Notes: generated by a model from the sequence alone, not told the origin. 10,726 nucleotides of DNA from Actinomycetes bacterium (GCA_023390155.1 JAEWDJ010000078.1:1-10726), one strand, 5' to 3'. Numbered from the stretch's first letter, positions 1 to 7,123 are shown. Numbers and translations: made by a program.

Positions 1-1
1 G

Positions 2-1213
2 GCGATCCCCGACGCCGCAGACACGGCGACCCTCACCCCGGCGGAGCGCGAGGCGCTCGCGAAGGCCGACCCCGAGCTGGTGGCTGCGCTGCGGGAGGTC
101 GTCCTGCAGCGGGCGTCCGACCTCCACGTGACCGTCGGTGCACCGCCCATGGTCCGCATCGACGGCTCCCTGACACCCGCGGGCCCGGCCGAGCCGTGGA
201 GCCACGAGCGCGCTCTCGCCGCGCTCACCAGCCTCCTCACCGACCGGCAGGCCGAGATCTTCAAGCGGGAGCTGGAACTGGACTTCGCGTTCACCATCTC
301 GGCCAACTCCCGCTTCCGCGTGAACTTCTACCAGCAGCGCGGCTCCGTCGGCGCGGCTTTCCGCCTCATCCCCACCGAGATCAAGCAGTTGCGCGACCTC
401 GGCGTCCCGGAGCAGATCGGGAACTTCTCCACCCTGCCCCGCGGCCTCGTCCTCGTGACCGGCCCGACCGGCTCCGGCAAGTCGACCACCCTCGCCGCCC
501 TCATCGACCTCGTGAACTCGACCCGCGCCGACCACATCGTCACCGTCGAGGACCCGATCGAGTTCATGCACACGCACAAGCGCTCGATCGTCAACCAGCG
601 CGAAGTCGGCCACGACACGCACAGCTTCAACAACGCGCTCAAGCACGTCCTCCGCCAAGACCCCGACGTCATCCTCATCGGCGAGCTCCGCGACCTCGAG
701 ACCATCTCCGTCGCCCTGACCGCCGCCGAGACCGGCCACCTCGTCTTCGCCACCCTGCACACCCAGGACGCCCCGCAGACCATCGACCGCGTCATCGACG
801 TCTTCCCGCCCCACCAGCAGGACCAGGTGCGCGCCCAGCTCGCCGGCACCCTCCAGGGCGTCGTCTGCCAGACCCTCGTCAAACGCGCCTCCGGCCGCGG
901 CCGCGTCGTCGCCACCGAGGTCCTCATGATGACCCCCGCCATCGCCAACCTCATCCGCGAGGGCAAGACCTACCAGATCGCCTCCGCCATGCAGGCCGGC
1001 CGCGGAGACGGGATGCACACGATGGACCAGCATCTGGCGGAGCTGGTCAATGTCGGCGCGATCACCCACAAGGCGGCGCTCGAGAAGGCCCACGACGTCG
1101 AGAGCATCCACCGTCTCATCCAGCGCGTCGAGTCGCCCACCGAGGCATCCGCCCGTGCGATGGCGTCGGGCGGCCCGGACTTCGGCGACAGCTTCTCCGG
1201 TGTGGTGAAGTGA
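2..1213 (+). CDS. pilT: Type IV pilus retraction ATPase PilT (5' partial)
   Basis: Cytoplasmic hexameric ATPase of the PilT/GspE family that powers pilus disassembly and retraction. Numbering from the GTG at 80, the protein shows an N-terminal ASDLH-type domain (about residues 12-35), Walker A GPTGSGKST (128-136), Asp box/Walker B RQDPDVILIGELRD (192-205), a His box around GHLVFATLHT, and near the C-terminus AIANLIRE (287-294). This last matches the PilT-specific AIRNLIRE signature, except that Ala replaces Arg, and it separates PilT from the extension ATPase PilB. The frame is open back to the first base with coding-like composition, and the GTG at 80 has no clear ribosome-binding site. I therefore take the gene as truncated by the window, with its true start upstream; GTG 80 is the fallback, giving 377 residues. 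The stop overlaps the pilC start by one base (TGATG). PilT implies a retractable pilus used for twitching, surface sensing or DNA uptake. Confidence 0.93.
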   Translation, partial: AIPDAADTATLTPAEREALAKADPELVAALREVVLQRASDLHVTVGAPPMVRIDGSLTPAGPAEPWSHERALAALTSLLTDRQAEIFKRELELDFAFTISANSRFRVNFYQQRGSVGAAFRLIPTEIKQLRDLGVPEQIGNFSTLPRGLVLVTGPTGSGKSTTLAALIDLVNSTRADHIVTVEDPIEFMHTHKRSIVNQREVGHDTHSFNNALKHVLRQDPDVILIGELRDLETISVALTAAETGHLVFATLHTQDAPQTIDRVIDVFPPHQQDQVRAQLAGTLQGVVCQTLVKRASGRGRVVATEVLMMTPAIANLIREGKTYQIASAMQAGRGDGMHTMDQHLAELVNVGAITHKAALEKAHDVESIHRLIQRVESPTEASARAMASGGPDFGDSFSGVVK

Positions 1214-2439
1214 TGGCATCCACCACCACGTACGCGTATCGCGGCCGGACGGCCGAGGGCAAGGTCGTCAAGGGCAAGCTCGATGCACCCGGCGAGGGCT
1301 CGGTGGCCGCGCGGCTGAGAACCATGGGTCTCTCGCCCATTTCCATCGCCGAGGCGCCGGAGGGGACCGGGCTGGACCGGGAGATCAACCTCGGCTTCGG
1401 CAGCGGCGTGAAGCTCAAGGACCTCGCGATCATGAGCCGGCAGATGGCCACCATGATCGGCTCGGGCCTCTCCATCCTGCGGACTCTGAACATCGTCGCC
1501 GAGCAGACGGAGAACAAGAAGCTCGCCGCGATCATGGGCAAGGTGCGCGACGATGTGGAGTCGGGCGTCGCGATCTCCGACGCGATGCGCAAGAACTCGG
1601 ACGCCTTCCCACCGCTCATGGTCAACATGATCAAGGCGGGAGAGACCGGCGGCTTCCTCGACAGCTCCCTCGAGTCGATCGCGGACAACTTCGAGAAGGA
1701 GGTCAAGCTGCGGGGCACGATCAAGTCCGCGCTGACCTACCCCGTCATCGTGCTGTGCCTCTCCGTCGTCGCCGTGATCGCCATGCTGCTCTTCATCGTC
1801 CCGGTCTTCGAGAACATGTTCAAAGGCCTGGGAGGAACCCTCCCGCTGCCCACCCAGATCCTCGTGGAGCTCTCCCACGCGATGGTGTGGGTGGCGCCGG
1901 TCCTGCTCGTGGGCGGCATCGTCGGGGCCATCTGGTGGGCGCGCAACAAGAACTCCGAGAGGGTGCGGATGCGCGTCGACCCGCTCCGACTCAGGCTCCC
2001 CGTGTTCGGTCCGCTCCTGAAGAAGATCGCGGTCGCGCGGTTCAGCCGCAACTTCGCCAACATGATCAGCGCCGGCGTCCCGATCCTCCAAGCGCTCAGG
2101 ATCGTGGGGGAGACCTCCGGCAACTGGGTCATCGAGAACGCGCTCGTGAAGGTCGCCGAGTCGGTCCGGCAGGGCGAGTCGATCTCGGCCCCGCTCGCGG
2201 AGCAACCGGTCTTCCCCAGCATGGTCACTCAGATGATCGCCGTCGGGGAGGACTCGGGCTCGCTGGAGACCATGCTCACCAAGATCGCGGACTTCTACGA
2301 CCAGGAAGTCGAGTCCGCCACCGAGCAGCTCACGGCGATGATCGAGCCGCTCATGATCGCCTTCCTCGGCGTCGTCATCGGCGGCATGGTGATCGCGCTT
2401 TACATGCCGATCTTCCAGATTTCCAGCCTCGTCAAGTGA
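1213..2439 (+). CDS. pilC: Type IV pilus inner-membrane platform protein PilC
   Basis: Polytopic membrane protein (408 residues) of the PilC/GspF family. It forms the platform that couples the cytoplasmic ATPases to pilin insertion or removal. Two T2SSF repeats are visible, at about residues 72-195 and 274-396. They carry the paired motifs GETGGFL and GEDSGSLETML, and each begins with a similar segment (SRQMATMIGSGLSIL and SRNFANMISAGVPIL). Hydrophobic segments lie at about 175-197, 223-247 and 377-400, as in the family. The length is typical. The ATG at 1213 is chosen because the domain begins just after it (YAYRGRTAEGKVVKG) and because it overlaps the pilT stop by one base, suggesting translational coupling. 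The same frame is open upstream to 196, but that part is a shadow of pilT. After this gene comes a leader region, so the pilTC message may end there or read through into the pilin. Confidence 0.95.
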   Translation: MASTTTYAYRGRTAEGKVVKGKLDAPGEGSVAARLRTMGLSPISIAEAPEGTGLDREINLGFGSGVKLKDLAIMSRQMATMIGSGLSILRTLNIVAEQTENKKLAAIMGKVRDDVESGVAISDAMRKNSDAFPPLMVNMIKAGETGGFLDSSLESIADNFEKEVKLRGTIKSALTYPVIVLCLSVVAVIAMLLFIVPVFENMFKGLGGTLPLPTQILVELSHAMVWVAPVLLVGGIVGAIWWARNKNSERVRMRVDPLRLRLPVFGPLLKKIAVARFSRNFANMISAGVPILQALRIVGETSGNWVIENALVKVAESVRQGESISAPLAEQPVFPSMVTQMIAVGEDSGSLETMLTKIADFYDQEVESATEQLTAMIEPLMIAFLGVVIGGMVIALYMPIFQISSLVK

Positions 2440-2469
2440 CCGTTCACACGCTGTACATCCCCTGAACGA

Positions 2470-2493
2470 GGGCTCCCCATAACTGGGGTGTCC
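2470..2493 (+). repeat. Imperfect inverted repeat after pilC (possible weak terminator or operator)
   Basis: Stem-loop with an inner CCCCA/TGGGG stem and a TAAC loop, extended outward past one T-T mismatch by GGGC pairing with GTCC (one G-T wobble). It starts 31 bases after the pilC stop. No T-run follows, so a classic terminator is doubtful. It could be a weak terminator for the pilTC message or a protein-binding dyad. Confidence 0.45.
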
Positions 2494-2559
2494 TATCAAA
2501 GAAATTGCCCCCTTTTGTGGGATTCTGCCGAAAATTTCCTCGGAATTAGCATCAGCCAT

Positions 2560-2581
2560 CGGAAGGGCTCGCACCCATCCG
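2560..2581 (+). repeat. Imperfect hairpin just upstream of the pilin start
   Basis: CGGA-A-GGG pairs with CCC-A-TCCG around a CTCGCA loop: seven pairs with one A-A mismatch. The 5' arm contains GGAAGGG, the only strongly purine-rich, Shine-Dalgarno-like tract in the leader. That tract lies 35 bases from the annotated ATG, too far to serve it directly. The hairpin could position or shield the ribosome-loading region; this is inference. Confidence 0.4.
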
Positions 2582-2602
2582 CTCCCCGCATTCCCCGACC
2601 GA

Positions 2603-3076
2603 ATGGACACTGCAATGTACTTCCGTCTGATGGGCAAGCTGAACGCCCGCCGCAAGAATCTGCTGGAGAACGACGAGAAGGGCTTCACCCTGATCGAGCT
2701 CCTCGTCGTCGTCATCATCATCGGCGTCCTCGCCGCCATCGCGATCCCGGTCTACCTCGGTATCCAGAACAACGCCAAGGACAGCGCGGTGCAGTCCGAC
2801 GCGACGAACGCCAAGACCGCGATCGTCGCTTACCAGACCGACAAGGGGATCCTTCCCCCAGCGGGCGACCTCAGCACTCTCGACGCTAAGTACGGCTTCA
2901 CGAAGAGCGCCAACTCCGGCACGGTCGTCTTCCAGATCGCCTCGACCAACGACGGGTGGTGCGTCGAGGTCGACAGCAACGCGACGTCCACCAAGTACGC
3001 CGCAACGGACAAGCTCGGTGCGGCGAAGGGTACCTGCACGGCTGGTGCCTTTGTCGCCGCGTCGGCCACTCCCTGA
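2603..3076 (+). CDS. pilA: Major type IV pilin (PilA-like prepilin)
   Basis: Structural pilin subunit, 157 residues as a precursor. A class-III N-terminus is clear: a basic leader, then the prepilin peptidase site EKG|FTLIE with cleavage after Gly27, Phe+1 and Glu+5, and the hydrophobic assembly helix (about residues 28-52). The mature protein would be about 130 residues, short but usual for Gram-positive and GspG-like pilins. Two cysteines, C120 and C145, could close a C-terminal disulfide loop. The start is uncertain: ATG 2603 has no ribosome-binding site, and ATG 2615 (starting MYFRLMGKL, leader of 23 residues) is equally plausible and resembles leaders I recall from related pilins. I call this the major pilin because it is small, has a canonical cleavage site, has its own leader, and is followed by a strong stem-loop that would insulate it from the minor pilin genes. 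Confidence 0.9.
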   Translation: MDTAMYFRLMGKLNARRKNLLENDEKGFTLIELLVVVIIIGVLAAIAIPVYLGIQNNAKDSAVQSDATNAKTAIVAYQTDKGILPPAGDLSTLDAKYGFTKSANSGTVVFQIASTNDGWCVEVDSNATSTKYAATDKLGAAKGTCTAGAFVAASATP

Positions 3077-3092
3077 TCTTCGCCCACTGACA

Positions 3093-3129
3093 CGGGGGTG
3101 GCGACGCGCACGCAGCGTCGCCACCCCCG
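3093..3129 (+). terminator. Perfect 15-bp stem-loop after the pilin gene (terminator/attenuator)
   Basis: CGGGGGTGGCGACGC (3093-3107) is perfectly complementary to 3115-3129 across a seven-base GCACGCA loop, 16 bases after the pilin stop. The run after the stem (ATCCCGTTCTACC) is only weakly T-rich, but U-poor GC hairpins are common terminators in actinobacteria. No convincing promoter is visible between it and the gene at 3187. Partial read-through, giving much pilin and little minor pilin, is therefore the likely outcome. It would also protect the pilin mRNA 3' end. Confidence 0.75.
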
Positions 3130-3186
3130 ATCCCGTTCTACCTCCGCATCCCGCCCACCCATCCCACCCCCGAGGGAGGTGACCCC

Positions 3187-4623
3187 ATGAACGTCTTCAC
3201 TCGCCTGTCCCGCCGGCTGAGCCCGCTCGCCCGCGACGAGGCCGGTCTCACCCTCGTCGAGATCCTCGTGGCGATGACCATCTTCGGGATCATCTCGGTC
3301 GGCATCGCCGCCGGGGTCACGGCGAGCCTCGTCAACACCCGCGACTCGCAGAACCGGGAGGCCGCCCTCAACCTCGCCGCGTCCCAGATCGACCTGGTCC
3401 GCTCCGTCACCGACGTATTCACCGTCAACGACACGGCAGGCCCGGCGAACGTCGTCGTCGGCGGTGTCTCCTTCCACGTCAGCCGTGAGACCAACTGGGT
3501 CACCTCGAGCGGCGGCGACGCGTCCTGTGGCGCCAACGCCGCCGGCAGCACCCTCCTCTACAAGCGGGTCACCATCTCGGTGACCTGGGACGGGATGCGC
3601 AACACCGACGCTCCCGCCGTCGCGGACACCCTGCTCGCGCCCAACAGCCGGATCAACGATCCGACGAAGGGCACGATCCTCGTGCACGTCTTCGGCGTCG
3701 ACGGCTCGGATCGTCCCAACGTCTCCGTGAACGCGGTGCCGACGCCGGGTGTCACCGGCAACACCGCGACGGCGCTGACCGTCACGCCGGCGGACACCGA
3801 CATCCAGGGCTGCAGCTACATCCTCAAGGTCACGCCCGGCACGTACGACGTGACCGTGAGCAAGACCGGCTACATCGCCGACGACAACAAGACGCTCGGC
3901 TCCGCGGTGAAGACCGTCGGCGTCGCCGCCGGCGCCTCCGCGTCCGCCTCGTTCCAGTTCGAGAACGCGGGCCTCTTCAGCAGCGCGCTCGCTGTCAACG
4001 CGGGCGCCACCACCGGCATCCTCACACCCACGAACCTGGACCTCACCTTCCTGAGCAGCAGCTACGGCACCTTCGTGAAGACGTCGACGGGTTCGGCGAT
4101 CGGCCTCCACCCGTACGCGGACGGCTACACGGTTCTCGCCGGCAAGTACGTCGATCCCAACGTCTCGGCCTCCCAGACCTGCCCCGCGGTGGATCCCGAG
4201 GCCTGGCCGGACACCACGGTCGGCTCAGTGACATACTCCGGTCATCGTCCGTCGCTGATCTCCGCTCGGCCCGGCGAAGCGGCGACACCCGGTCCGGCGC
4301 AGGTCACGATGGGCGTCTTCACCGTCGTCCTGAACAATGCGAACGGCGCCTACATCAACGCCGTGGCGCAGTCCGGCTCGAGCAACGGCAACCCCGGGTG
4401 CCCGGTGGCGATGGCGTACACGTTCGGCAGCAAGGTGACGTCATCGACGAACACGACATTCAGGCTCGCCCTCCCCTGGGGGTCGTGGAAGCTCTATCAA
4501 TCGTCCACGAGCACCGGCACGACCAACCAGATCGGCAACAGCGGGATGACCGCCGTAGCCGGCACGACGCTCATCAAGGACAGTTCGAACATGGTCACCT
4601 TCGACCCGAGGGTCGCGTCGTGA
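3187..4623 (+). CDS. Large minor pilin, PilV-like, with carboxypeptidase-regulatory/Cna-B-like domain
   Basis: Predicted prepilin of 478 residues. The leader ends at EAG|LTLVE with cleavage after Gly20 and Glu at +5, followed by the hydrophobic helix (about 21-45). After a pilin-like region (to about 160) comes a segment at about 162-260 that reads as a small beta-sandwich of the carboxypeptidase-regulatory/Cna-B type. Its hallmarks are GTILVHVFGVDG and TPGTYDVTVSKTGY. The remaining 200 residues are rich in Ser, Thr and Gly, with further beta-like stretches. Four cysteines (C114, C209, C332, C405) could form two disulfides. A strong ribosome-binding site (GGGAGGTGA) precedes the ATG. The gene ends in a 4-base GTGA overlap with the next. 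Family knowledge suggests a low-abundance subunit that primes assembly; the extra domain suggests surface binding. The family name PilV is by position and N-terminal type only. Confidence 0.82.
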   Translation: MNVFTRLSRRLSPLARDEAGLTLVEILVAMTIFGIISVGIAAGVTASLVNTRDSQNREAALNLAASQIDLVRSVTDVFTVNDTAGPANVVVGGVSFHVSRETNWVTSSGGDASCGANAAGSTLLYKRVTISVTWDGMRNTDAPAVADTLLAPNSRINDPTKGTILVHVFGVDGSDRPNVSVNAVPTPGVTGNTATALTVTPADTDIQGCSYILKVTPGTYDVTVSKTGYIADDNKTLGSAVKTVGVAAGASASASFQFENAGLFSSALAVNAGATTGILTPTNLDLTFLSSSYGTFVKTSTGSAIGLHPYADGYTVLAGKYVDPNVSASQTCPAVDPEAWPDTTVGSVTYSGHRPSLISARPGEAATPGPAQVTMGVFTVVLNNANGAYINAVAQSGSSNGNPGCPVAMAYTFGSKVTSSTNTTFRLALPWGSWKLYQSSTSTGTTNQIGNSGMTAVAGTTLIKDSSNMVTFDPRVAS

Positions 4624-5336
4624 TCGCCGTCCTGCGCCGGCGGCTGGCCCGGGTCCACGAGGACCAGCGCGGCGTCACGCTCGTCGAGCTGATCGTCGCG
4701 ATCGGACTCCTCGGCGTGTTCACGACCATCGTCACCTCACTGTATCTGAGCTCCATCCAGGCGATGTCGATCGGACGCGACGTGCACGCCAACAGCGCAC
4801 AGGCCTCCAACGCGATCAACGAGATCACCCGGGTGATCCGCGCGGGCACCGACAACCCCGTCCAGGGCCAGTCCCTCAACAACCCGGCGTTCGAGGTGGC
4901 CATGGCGGACAAGGTCCGCCTCTACGCCTACATCAACCTCAGCGGCGCATCCGAGCTGCCCGTCATGATCGAGCTGTCCGTCGTCGGCGGGAGCCTGGTC
5001 GAGAAGCGCTGGGCGGCCACGCAGAACGCCGCGGGGTACTGGCTCTTCCCCGCCTCGACCGCGACGCCGACGTCGACCCGCACCATCGCCTCCTATGTGG
5101 TCCCCTCCGTCGCGAGCGGAGGGACGCAGCTCTTCACGTTCCTCCAGACCAACAACGCCGCCATCCCGATCCCTACGGGTCCGAACGGCATCACCGACGC
5201 GACGACCCTGCGTTCGATCGCGGCGGTGCAGGTGTCGTTGACGGTCCGGGCGAGCGCGTCGGACGCGTCGCAGCAGGTGACCCTGCAGAGCACCGTCGGG
5301 ATCCCGAATCTCGGCCTGGCCAGGACGCTGAGCTGA
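4620..5336 (+). CDS. Minor pilin, PilW-like prepilin
   Basis: Predicted prepilin of 238 residues. The leader is short and Arg-rich, ending at QRG|VTLVE (cleavage after Gly18, Glu at +5), followed by a hydrophobic helix (about 19-43). Then comes a helical stretch (about 46-70, with NAINEITRVIRAGT, typical of PilW/GspJ-type minor pilins) and a beta-rich C-terminal domain. It has no cysteines, unlike its neighbours. The GTG at 4620 is chosen because it gives a normal leader length, lies seven bases after GAGGG, and overlaps the preceding stop as GTGA. The frame stays open upstream to 4398, but that part is a shadow of the previous gene. Likely role: part of the initiating minor-pilin complex with the proteins on either side. 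The exact PilW or GspJ equivalence is not established. Confidence 0.8.
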   Translation: MIAVLRRRLARVHEDQRGVTLVELIVAIGLLGVFTTIVTSLYLSSIQAMSIGRDVHANSAQASNAINEITRVIRAGTDNPVQGQSLNNPAFEVAMADKVRLYAYINLSGASELPVMIELSVVGGSLVEKRWAATQNAAGYWLFPASTATPTSTRTIASYVVPSVASGGTQLFTFLQTNNAAIPIPTGPNGITDATTLRSIAAVQVSLTVRASASDASQQVTLQSTVGIPNLGLARTLS

Positions 5337-5338
5337 CC

Positions 5339-7123
5339 ATGGGGACGACACGGACGAGGATGCGCGGGCTGAGCCGGTGGCGGCGGCTGCACGACGACGA
5401 GCGGGGGGTGGCGATCGTCATGGCGATCGGCATCGGCGCGGTGCTGATGGTGCTCGTCGCCACGGCGCTGGCATACTCGGCGTCCGGCATGCAGAAGGCG
5501 CGCAACGACCAGGACTGGAACGACGCCATGGCCGCGGCGTATGCCGGCATCGAGGAGTACGAGAGCCGACTCGCCAACGACAACACCTACCAGCAGTACG
5601 GGAACCCCGCCTCGAACTTCAGCGCGACGAGCACGGTGTCCCTCCCGACGGGCGTCCGGACGAATCCGGCGTTCGGTGTCGGTGCCGACCAGGGCTGGGC
5701 GCCTGTTCCGGGCAGCGCGCGCGCCTCCTTCCGGTACGAGGTCGACAACTCGAAGTACGCGTCGACCGGCGTGCTCCGGGTCCGCTCGACCGGCAAGGTG
5801 GGCTCCTCGGTGCGCAGCATCGTCGTGAACCTCAAGCAGCAGGGCTTCATCGACTTCCTGTACTTCACGGACTACGAGATCCAGGACCCGACTCTCAGCG
5901 GCGCACCGCTCAGCTGCGTCAAGTACTACTGGGCGGGCCGCGGCTCGGGGTGCTCGGAGATCGCATTCGACAGCGGGGACGTCGTGAAGGGCCCGGTCCA
6001 CTCGAACGACGCGATCCGCATCTGCAACGCGGAGTTCACGCAGTCGGTCACCACCTCCTACAACCCCTCCTCGGGCAAGCGCTACATCGCCAAGACCTCG
6101 AGCGGCAGCGCGTGCACGGGCCAGGTCTTCGACGACCCGACCGCCCCGACCTACTCACCGGTCGTCGGCATGCCGCCCACGAACGCCGCGATGAAGAACG
6201 AGGTGCGCACCGACCTCCCCATCGACGTGCCGCGACCGGGCTGCCTGTACACCGGTCCGACGACCATCGTCTACAACAGCAACGGCACGATGACGATCCG
6301 CTCGCCGTGGACGCGCGCCACGAACGTCGCCGGGTCGCCTCCCTCGAGCGGGACCACCCCCGCGGCTTGCGGTGTGGTGGGCACCGCGACCGGCCAGCTC
6401 GGCTCGGCCGGGGGAGCGACCATCCCCGTGATCCCGCAGAATCTGCTGTTCGTGCAGAACGTGCCCAGCACGGTCGGCGACCCCAATTACTGGGCGGCGA
6501 ACGCCTTCCCGGCGGTCCTCACGGCGTGCTCCGTGTCCGGAGGGAACGTCGTGTGCAAGGGGGCGGGCAACCAGGCCAACGGCAACGGGATGGGGTACCC
6601 GATCACCAACGAAGTCGCCCCGAGCTCCACCTCGTACCAGCCACGGGTCGGGGACGTGTTCGTCCGGGGCTCCCTCAAGGGTGCCGAGACGGTCTACGCC
6701 GAGAACTATGTCTACGTCACCGGCGACCTCAAGTACACCGACGCGAACTCCGACATCCTCGGTCTGGTCGGCAACAACGCGGTCTTCGTGTACAACCCGA
6801 TGAACTCGTCCAACGCCAAGCTGCTGACCGACACGAACCGCGAGATCGACGCCGCGATCCTCTCCGTGGCGCACACCTTCCAGGTGCAGAACTACGATGT
6901 GGGCGGCAGCCGCGGCACGCTCACGGTCATGGGAGCGATCGCGCAGAAGTTCCGTGGCATCGTGCGCAACGGGACGAACGGCTACATCAAGAACTACGTC
7001 TACGACCCGAGATTCCGCTATGTGGCTCCGCCGAAGTTCCTGTCGCCCGTTTCCACCAGCTACGGGGTGAGCGTGCTGGTGGAGGTCAAGACCGCCTTCA
7101 CCGTGACCGGAGCCGTGCTGTGA
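5339..7123 (+). CDS. PilX/GspK-like pilus protein lacking Glu5, with large ectodomain
   Basis: 594 residues. It begins with a basic leader ending at DERG|VAIVM, so cleavage would fall after Gly23. The mature position 5 is Met, not Glu, as in the Pseudomonas-type PilX and GspK families. A hydrophobic helix follows (about 24-48), then QKARNDQDWNDAMAAAYAGI, typical of PilX N-termini. The long ectodomain has eight cysteines, an even number that fits disulfides in an exported protein. Residues about 444-487 (from GSLKGAETVYAENYVYVTGD to VFVYNP) look like short repeated beta-strands, suggesting a right-handed beta-helix-like fold. I recall this arrangement in other actinobacterial PilX-domain proteins. 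The gene follows the previous stop by two bases. ATG 5339 has only a weak AGGA upstream, so it is probably translated by coupling. The lack of Glu5 suggests a tip position in the fibre. Confidence 0.8.
   Translation: MGTTRTRMRGLSRWRRLHDDERGVAIVMAIGIGAVLMVLVATALAYSASGMQKARNDQDWNDAMAAAYAGIEEYESRLANDNTYQQYGNPASNFSATSTVSLPTGVRTNPAFGVGADQGWAPVPGSARASFRYEVDNSKYASTGVLRVRSTGKVGSSVRSIVVNLKQQGFIDFLYFTDYEIQDPTLSGAPLSCVKYYWAGRGSGCSEIAFDSGDVVKGPVHSNDAIRICNAEFTQSVTTSYNPSSGKRYIAKTSSGSACTGQVFDDPTAPTYSPVVGMPPTNAAMKNEVRTDLPIDVPRPGCLYTGPTTIVYNSNGTMTIRSPWTRATNVAGSPPSSGTTPAACGVVGTATGQLGSAGGATIPVIPQNLLFVQNVPSTVGDPNYWAANAFPAVLTACSVSGGNVVCKGAGNQANGNGMGYPITNEVAPSSTSYQPRVGDVFVRGSLKGAETVYAENYVYVTGDLKYTDANSDILGLVGNNAVFVYNPMNSSNAKLLTDTNREIDAAILSVAHTFQVQNYDVGGSRGTLTVMGAIAQKFRGIVRNGTNGYIKNYVYDPRFRYVAPPKFLSPVSTSYGVSVLVEVKTAFTVTGAVL

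Larger units (their letters stand above)
2440..2602 (+). promoter_or_regulatory. Leader region of the major pilin gene (AT-rich, structured)
   Basis: A 163-base gap between pilC and the pilin gene. Bases 2491-2560 are only about 44% GC (31 of 70), far below the flanking genes, which is typical of a promoter or regulated 5' UTR. No hexamer pair close to the usual -35/-10 consensus stands out. The best, TTGCCC (2505) with GAAAAT (2530), is weak with a 19-base spacer. Two imperfect hairpins flank the AT-rich core, at 2470-2493 and 2560-2581. Abundant major pilins usually have their own strong promoter, so I infer that the pilin promoter is here without being able to fix its position. Confidence 0.5.

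Noticed and set aside
196..1212. Upstream extension of the pilC frame, giving a 747-residue protein
   Set aside because: The extension is Arg/Pro/His-rich low-complexity sequence overlapping the well-conserved pilT in another frame. PilC homology begins right after ATG 1213.
2440..2602. c-di-GMP or other known riboswitch upstream of pilin
   Set aside because: The conserved c-di-GMP-I core elements are not present, and the two hairpins do not form a recognisable aptamer layout.
970..2739. 589-residue minus-strand open frame
   Set aside because: The translation is a Glu/Asp/Arg/His-rich shadow typical of high-GC antisense frames. It has no domain motifs and runs opposite intact pilT, pilC and pilA.
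2830..4110. 426-residue minus-strand open frame opposite the pilin and PilV-like genes
   Set aside because: Composition is that of an antisense shadow (Arg, Gly, Asp, Val runs) with no recognisable motif. The + strand genes have ribosome-binding sites and pilin signatures.
4398..4619. Longer N-terminus for the PilW-like pilin
   Set aside because: It would put over 70 polar residues before the leader. The GTG at 4620 gives a normal 18-residue leader with a ribosome-binding site.
5377..7119. Upstream extension of the pilD frame, giving an 866-residue protein
   Set aside because: It is an Arg/Gly/His-rich shadow of the PilX-like gene. The prepilin peptidase fold begins after GTG 7120.
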